Source: Glutamicibacter ardleyensis (GTDB taxonomy: Bacteria > Actinomycetota > Actinomycetes > Actinomycetales > Micrococcaceae). From it: 64,000 nucleotides of DNA. Positions 61,780 to 64,000 of the stretch are shown piece by piece (the stretch's first letter is position 1; each line of letters begins with the position of its first letter). The notes beneath the pieces are model-generated. The model was given only the letters and a program-made list of their open reading frames with translations, was not told where the DNA came from and searched no databases. Made by a program: the position numbers and the translations under genes. The stretch spans positions 496,001 to 560,000 of the forward strand of contig NZ_BMKX01000001.1 in the NCBI RefSeq assembly GCF_014644555.1, read 5' to 3'.

Positions 61780-63090
61780 CTATTTGCCGGTGTACTCAAA
61801 GTGCCACGCTTCGGCATAGGGGTTGCGGGTGCCATTGGAGCGGAATTCTTCGAGGTTCTTGCGGTGCACCCAGTGGTACTTTTTCGAATGGGCTTTCAGC
61901 CATTTGTAGTACTTGCCCTTGAACGAATAGTTGTACGACTCGGGAACGTCGATAGCTAGTCCCCAGCCATGATTCGAGGTACCAGGTTTCGCCGCGATGT
62001 ACGGGCCTAACTCGTTGAAGTAGTACTTTTGCGTATCCAACGTCCGATAGGCAAGGTCGATGTCGAGGTTCTTTCCGAACTTCTTCTTAAATGCGGAGTT
62101 CAGCCGGGTCAGGTCCTTGACCGCGGGTGCCGCAATCAGAGTCTTCTCCCGATCCCAGGGAATCGAGACCAGCATCGATGCGCGGAGCTTGCCGTTAGGT
62201 TGGTTGAGCGCCTGCTTGCGTGTGTAGCCCTTGCTGTTTTTGGTTGCCGCGGTGTTCTTGCGGGTGAGCGCCGAGGCCTTCATCCAGCCGTCCATGCCCT
62301 GGGTGCGCACGTAGTACCAACCACCGACTTGGCCTCCAGCTTTCTCCCATTTCACGTCGCGGTACACCACGGAGTTTTTCGGAATGTCGCCGATACGAAG
62401 TCTCTTGCCCGCCGCGGCATACAGGTCCGCACCGTTGGCCTTGGTGAAGTACCGATCATTAAGTCCGGCACGATTGGTGGTGTAACTTCCAGTATCTACC
62501 TGGCATCCTTTGCTGCAGGTGAGTACGTACTTATTTGAAATCCAGCCGGTTTTCTTCTGATACGTCACTTTGTACCAGCCATTGGATGCTTGCGCGGTGG
62601 CCTTTGCTGCCGCATGTTTTGGAACGCTGCGCACTACCGCGTGAGAGGTGCTTGCCCCCTTGCGCATATTCACCGTGGATTTTGTAGCCACCCACAGATT
62701 GACCTTCTTGGTCTTGTTATTTTTAGGCGACGGAGATTTGGGGGTCGAATGCTTGGCAACGACTTTGACGTACTTGTTGGATATCCAGCCAGCCTTCTTT
62801 TGATACGTCACTTTGTACCAGCCGTTGGAGGCAACCGCCGAAACCGGAACGGTTTTCCCTCGGGGGACGGTTTTCAGCACCTTATGCTTGGTGCTTGAAC
62901 CGGAGCGCATGTTCAGGTTTGCGGTGGTTTTGACCTTGGCAACATTGGTCTTTGCAATCGGCACCGCAACGCTGATATTAGCGTTGGGTGCGACGGCGTT
63001 AGCCGGTACCGTATTGCCAGAGATCAGCAATGTCGTCACCGCAACAGCGGTAAGGGTCTTGGACAAGAAGTACCGATATTTCGACGACAT
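61780..63090 (-). CDS. Secreted D,D-carboxypeptidase (VanY/M15) with three SH3-like repeats
   Basis: 436 residues. After a signal peptide (ALA-type cleavage near residue 33) come two clear SH3_3 repeats (NLNMRSGSSTKHKVLKTV and VNMRKGASTSHAVVRSV, both ending NGWYKVTYQKK-GWISNKYV), a third degenerate repeat, then an M15 peptidase domain. The zinc and catalytic residues are in SNHGWGLAIDV and EAWHFEY. It trims D-Ala from peptidoglycan or cleaves bridges; the SH3 repeats bind the wall. It is convergent with zwf, 15 bp apart. Confidence 0.9.
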   Translation of the reverse strand: MSSKYRYFLSKTLTAVAVTTLLISGNTVPANAVAPNANISVAVPIAKTNVAKVKTTANLNMRSGSSTKHKVLKTVPRGKTVPVSAVASNGWYKVTYQKKAGWISNKYVKVVAKHSTPKSPSPKNNKTKKVNLWVATKSTVNMRKGASTSHAVVRSVPKHAAAKATAQASNGWYKVTYQKKTGWISNKYVLTCSKGCQVDTGSYTTNRAGLNDRYFTKANGADLYAAAGKRLRIGDIPKNSVVYRDVKWEKAGGQVGGWYYVRTQGMDGWMKASALTRKNTAATKNSKGYTRKQALNQPNGKLRASMLVSIPWDREKTLIAAPAVKDLTRLNSAFKKKFGKNLDIDLAYRTLDTQKYYFNELGPYIAAKPGTSNHGWGLAIDVPESYNYSFKGKYYKWLKAHSKKYHWVHRKNLEEFRSNGTRNPYAEAWHFEYTGK

Positions 63091-63227
63091 TTTGCTCCAT
63101 CTTGGCGCGGGCTAGCAGTAGCTCGTTATGATGTTAATTCTAGGATCTGACAAGAGCTTTTAGCGTATGGAACCGAATTGTTTCACAACGAAGGAAGATT
63201 CAGTTCCAGGCAGTCACCGCGCAAGCC

Positions 63228-63851
63228 TCAGTGCGCTTGGACCCCACCAATGACAAGATCTACAACGCCCTCTGCCATAGCCTGAATTTTATCCTCGGAC
63301 TGATCATCCATTTCGCGATACCACATGTCCACTGCGTTCAGGCTACTGAGCAAAACTCTTGTGGCCAACACTGGGTCAACCGCACGCAGTGATCCGTCGG
63401 CGACCCCATCTTCAATAATTCCACGGAACATGAGCTCATAGTCCTTACGCAACTGATTGAGCTCCATGAGGGACTCACGTTGGCGCACCGTCATAGATTC
63501 CGAGGCCTGATCACGAACACCCTGATGAATGAGGTGGTGATACTTGGGATTAATCATCAAGTTCCGCACATGGGCAATCGACATCTGCCGAAGACATTCC
63601 AGACCGCTTCCGCCCTGATCAGCCATTGGCTCAACTGCTTGCTTGACTTTGTTCATTCCAAGTTCATAACCACCGAGGTAGATGTCGAACTTTGAGGGAA
63701 AATGATAGTAGATCAGCCCCTTGGTGGCACCAACAGACTTCGCTATGTCGTCCATGGTCGTCTTGGAGAAGCCACGGCGAGTGAAAGCAGCCGCAGCCGC
63801 ATCGAGAATTTTCTCGCGGATACTCATGTCCAGTTCAGGGCTTTTAGCCAT
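63228..63851 (-). CDS. TetR/AcrR-family transcriptional regulator
   Basis: 207 residues. An N-terminal helix-turn-helix (ILDAAAAAFTRRGFSKTTMDDIAKSVGATKGLIYYHF in two parts) and a helical ligand domain of the TetR C-terminal type follow. It is divergent from a gene that starts just after base 64000. The gap contains a duplicated palindromic operator. Confidence 0.92.
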   Translation of the reverse strand: MAKSPELDMSIREKILDAAAAAFTRRGFSKTTMDDIAKSVGATKGLIYYHFPSKFDIYLGGYELGMNKVKQAVEPMADQGGSGLECLRQMSIAHVRNLMINPKYHHLIHQGVRDQASESMTVRQRESLMELNQLRKDYELMFRGIIEDGVADGSLRAVDPVLATRVLLSSLNAVDMWYREMDDQSEDKIQAMAEGVVDLVIGGVQAH

Positions 63852-63915
63852 TAATCCTCCGTCGCCACTTTGAACATCTTCACACTCTCATCCTACGTAT
63901 TCTTCATGGCACCCC

Positions 63916-64000
63916 TTGACATCCATGTGATCCTCATTACGATAATACCGAGTAGTATGAATAATACTCAGTAGTATGAAGTCCAATCGAGGAGCATCAA
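63916..64000 (+). promoter_or_regulatory. Promoter and duplicated TetR-type operator of the gene beyond the window
   Basis: A consensus -35 TTGACA (63916-63921) precedes a -10 around 63938-63946 (ACGATAAT region). Two tandem 19-bp repeats, ATAATACCGAGTAGTATGA (63942-63960) and ATAATACTCAGTAGTATGA (63961-63979), each contain the inverted repeat ATAC..GTAT. GAGGAG at 63989-63994 is a ribosome site, so a start codon should lie at or just past 64000. Confidence 0.78.

Overview
The window looks like chromosomal DNA of a high-GC Gram-positive actinobacterium, most probably Micrococcaceae of the Arthrobacter/Glutamicibacter type. The reasons are high-fifties GC by eye, gene families typical of that group (CGNR regulators, GlxR/CRP-type operator, VanY with SH3 repeats, NarL-type kinases, many aromatic-acid and amino-acid transporters), and a FemX plus ATP-grasp ligase pair expected of a Lys-type interpeptide bridge. 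The genus is an inference. I saw no tRNA, rRNA, CRISPR array, insertion sequence or prophage.

Layout. 1-4.6 kb: 3' part of a peptide/opine-type ABC importer operon (two permeases, lipoprotein binding protein) divergent from a FadR-type GntR regulator, then a GNAT acetyltransferase. 4.7-8.4 kb: an envelope-stress module of sensor kinase, LuxR response regulator and toast-rack (DUF4097-like) membrane protein, convergent with PspA. 8.5-10.2 kb: a disturbed, locally AT-richer patch with a nuclease-like orphan gene and the 3' halves of two divergent genes joined at a deletion scar. 10.2-18.4 kb: AAA ATPase, aromatic flavin monooxygenase with divergent IclR regulator, a tiny zinc-ribbon gene, an orphan sensor kinase, and transport and small-molecule oxidoreductase genes. 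18.5-23 kb: CGNR regulator, peptidoglycan-bridge ligase pair, copper-sensing csoR/copZ pair, HicB-like orphan. 23.4-25.5 kb: CRP-like site, tandem glycine riboswitch and a CycA-type glycine/D-Ala/D-Ser transporter.

25.5-45.8 kb is a long run of transporters and their regulators: FUSC/MarR, EamA/CGNR, RraA with an APC permease, lactate/2-hydroxyacid dehydrogenase with an MHS symporter and GntR regulator, MATE, ChrA, YjiH, APC, MFS, CPBP protease and aquaporin.

46-56 kb is a compact, apparently GC-richer catabolic island: two MFS transporters, an IclR regulator, a phthalate-dioxygenase-type reductase, a CYP199A-like P450, an RNase Z-like metallo-hydrolase, an aldehyde dehydrogenase and an aryl-alcohol-type SDR. 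Three intergenic regions in it carry nearly the same 17-bp palindrome (consensus WTTCCATTRRAYGGAAA). I read this as one IclR regulon for uptake and oxidation of a para-alkoxylated benzyl alcohol, aldehyde or acid, with P450 O-demethylation as the key step. Substrate and regulator assignments are inference from family resemblance and layout.

56-64 kb: OafA-type acyltransferase, GH15 glucosidase/trehalase divergent from an unusual glucose-6-phosphate dehydrogenase paralogue, an SH3-VanY cell-wall peptidase, and a TetR regulator divergent from a gene that starts just past the window end under a duplicated operator.
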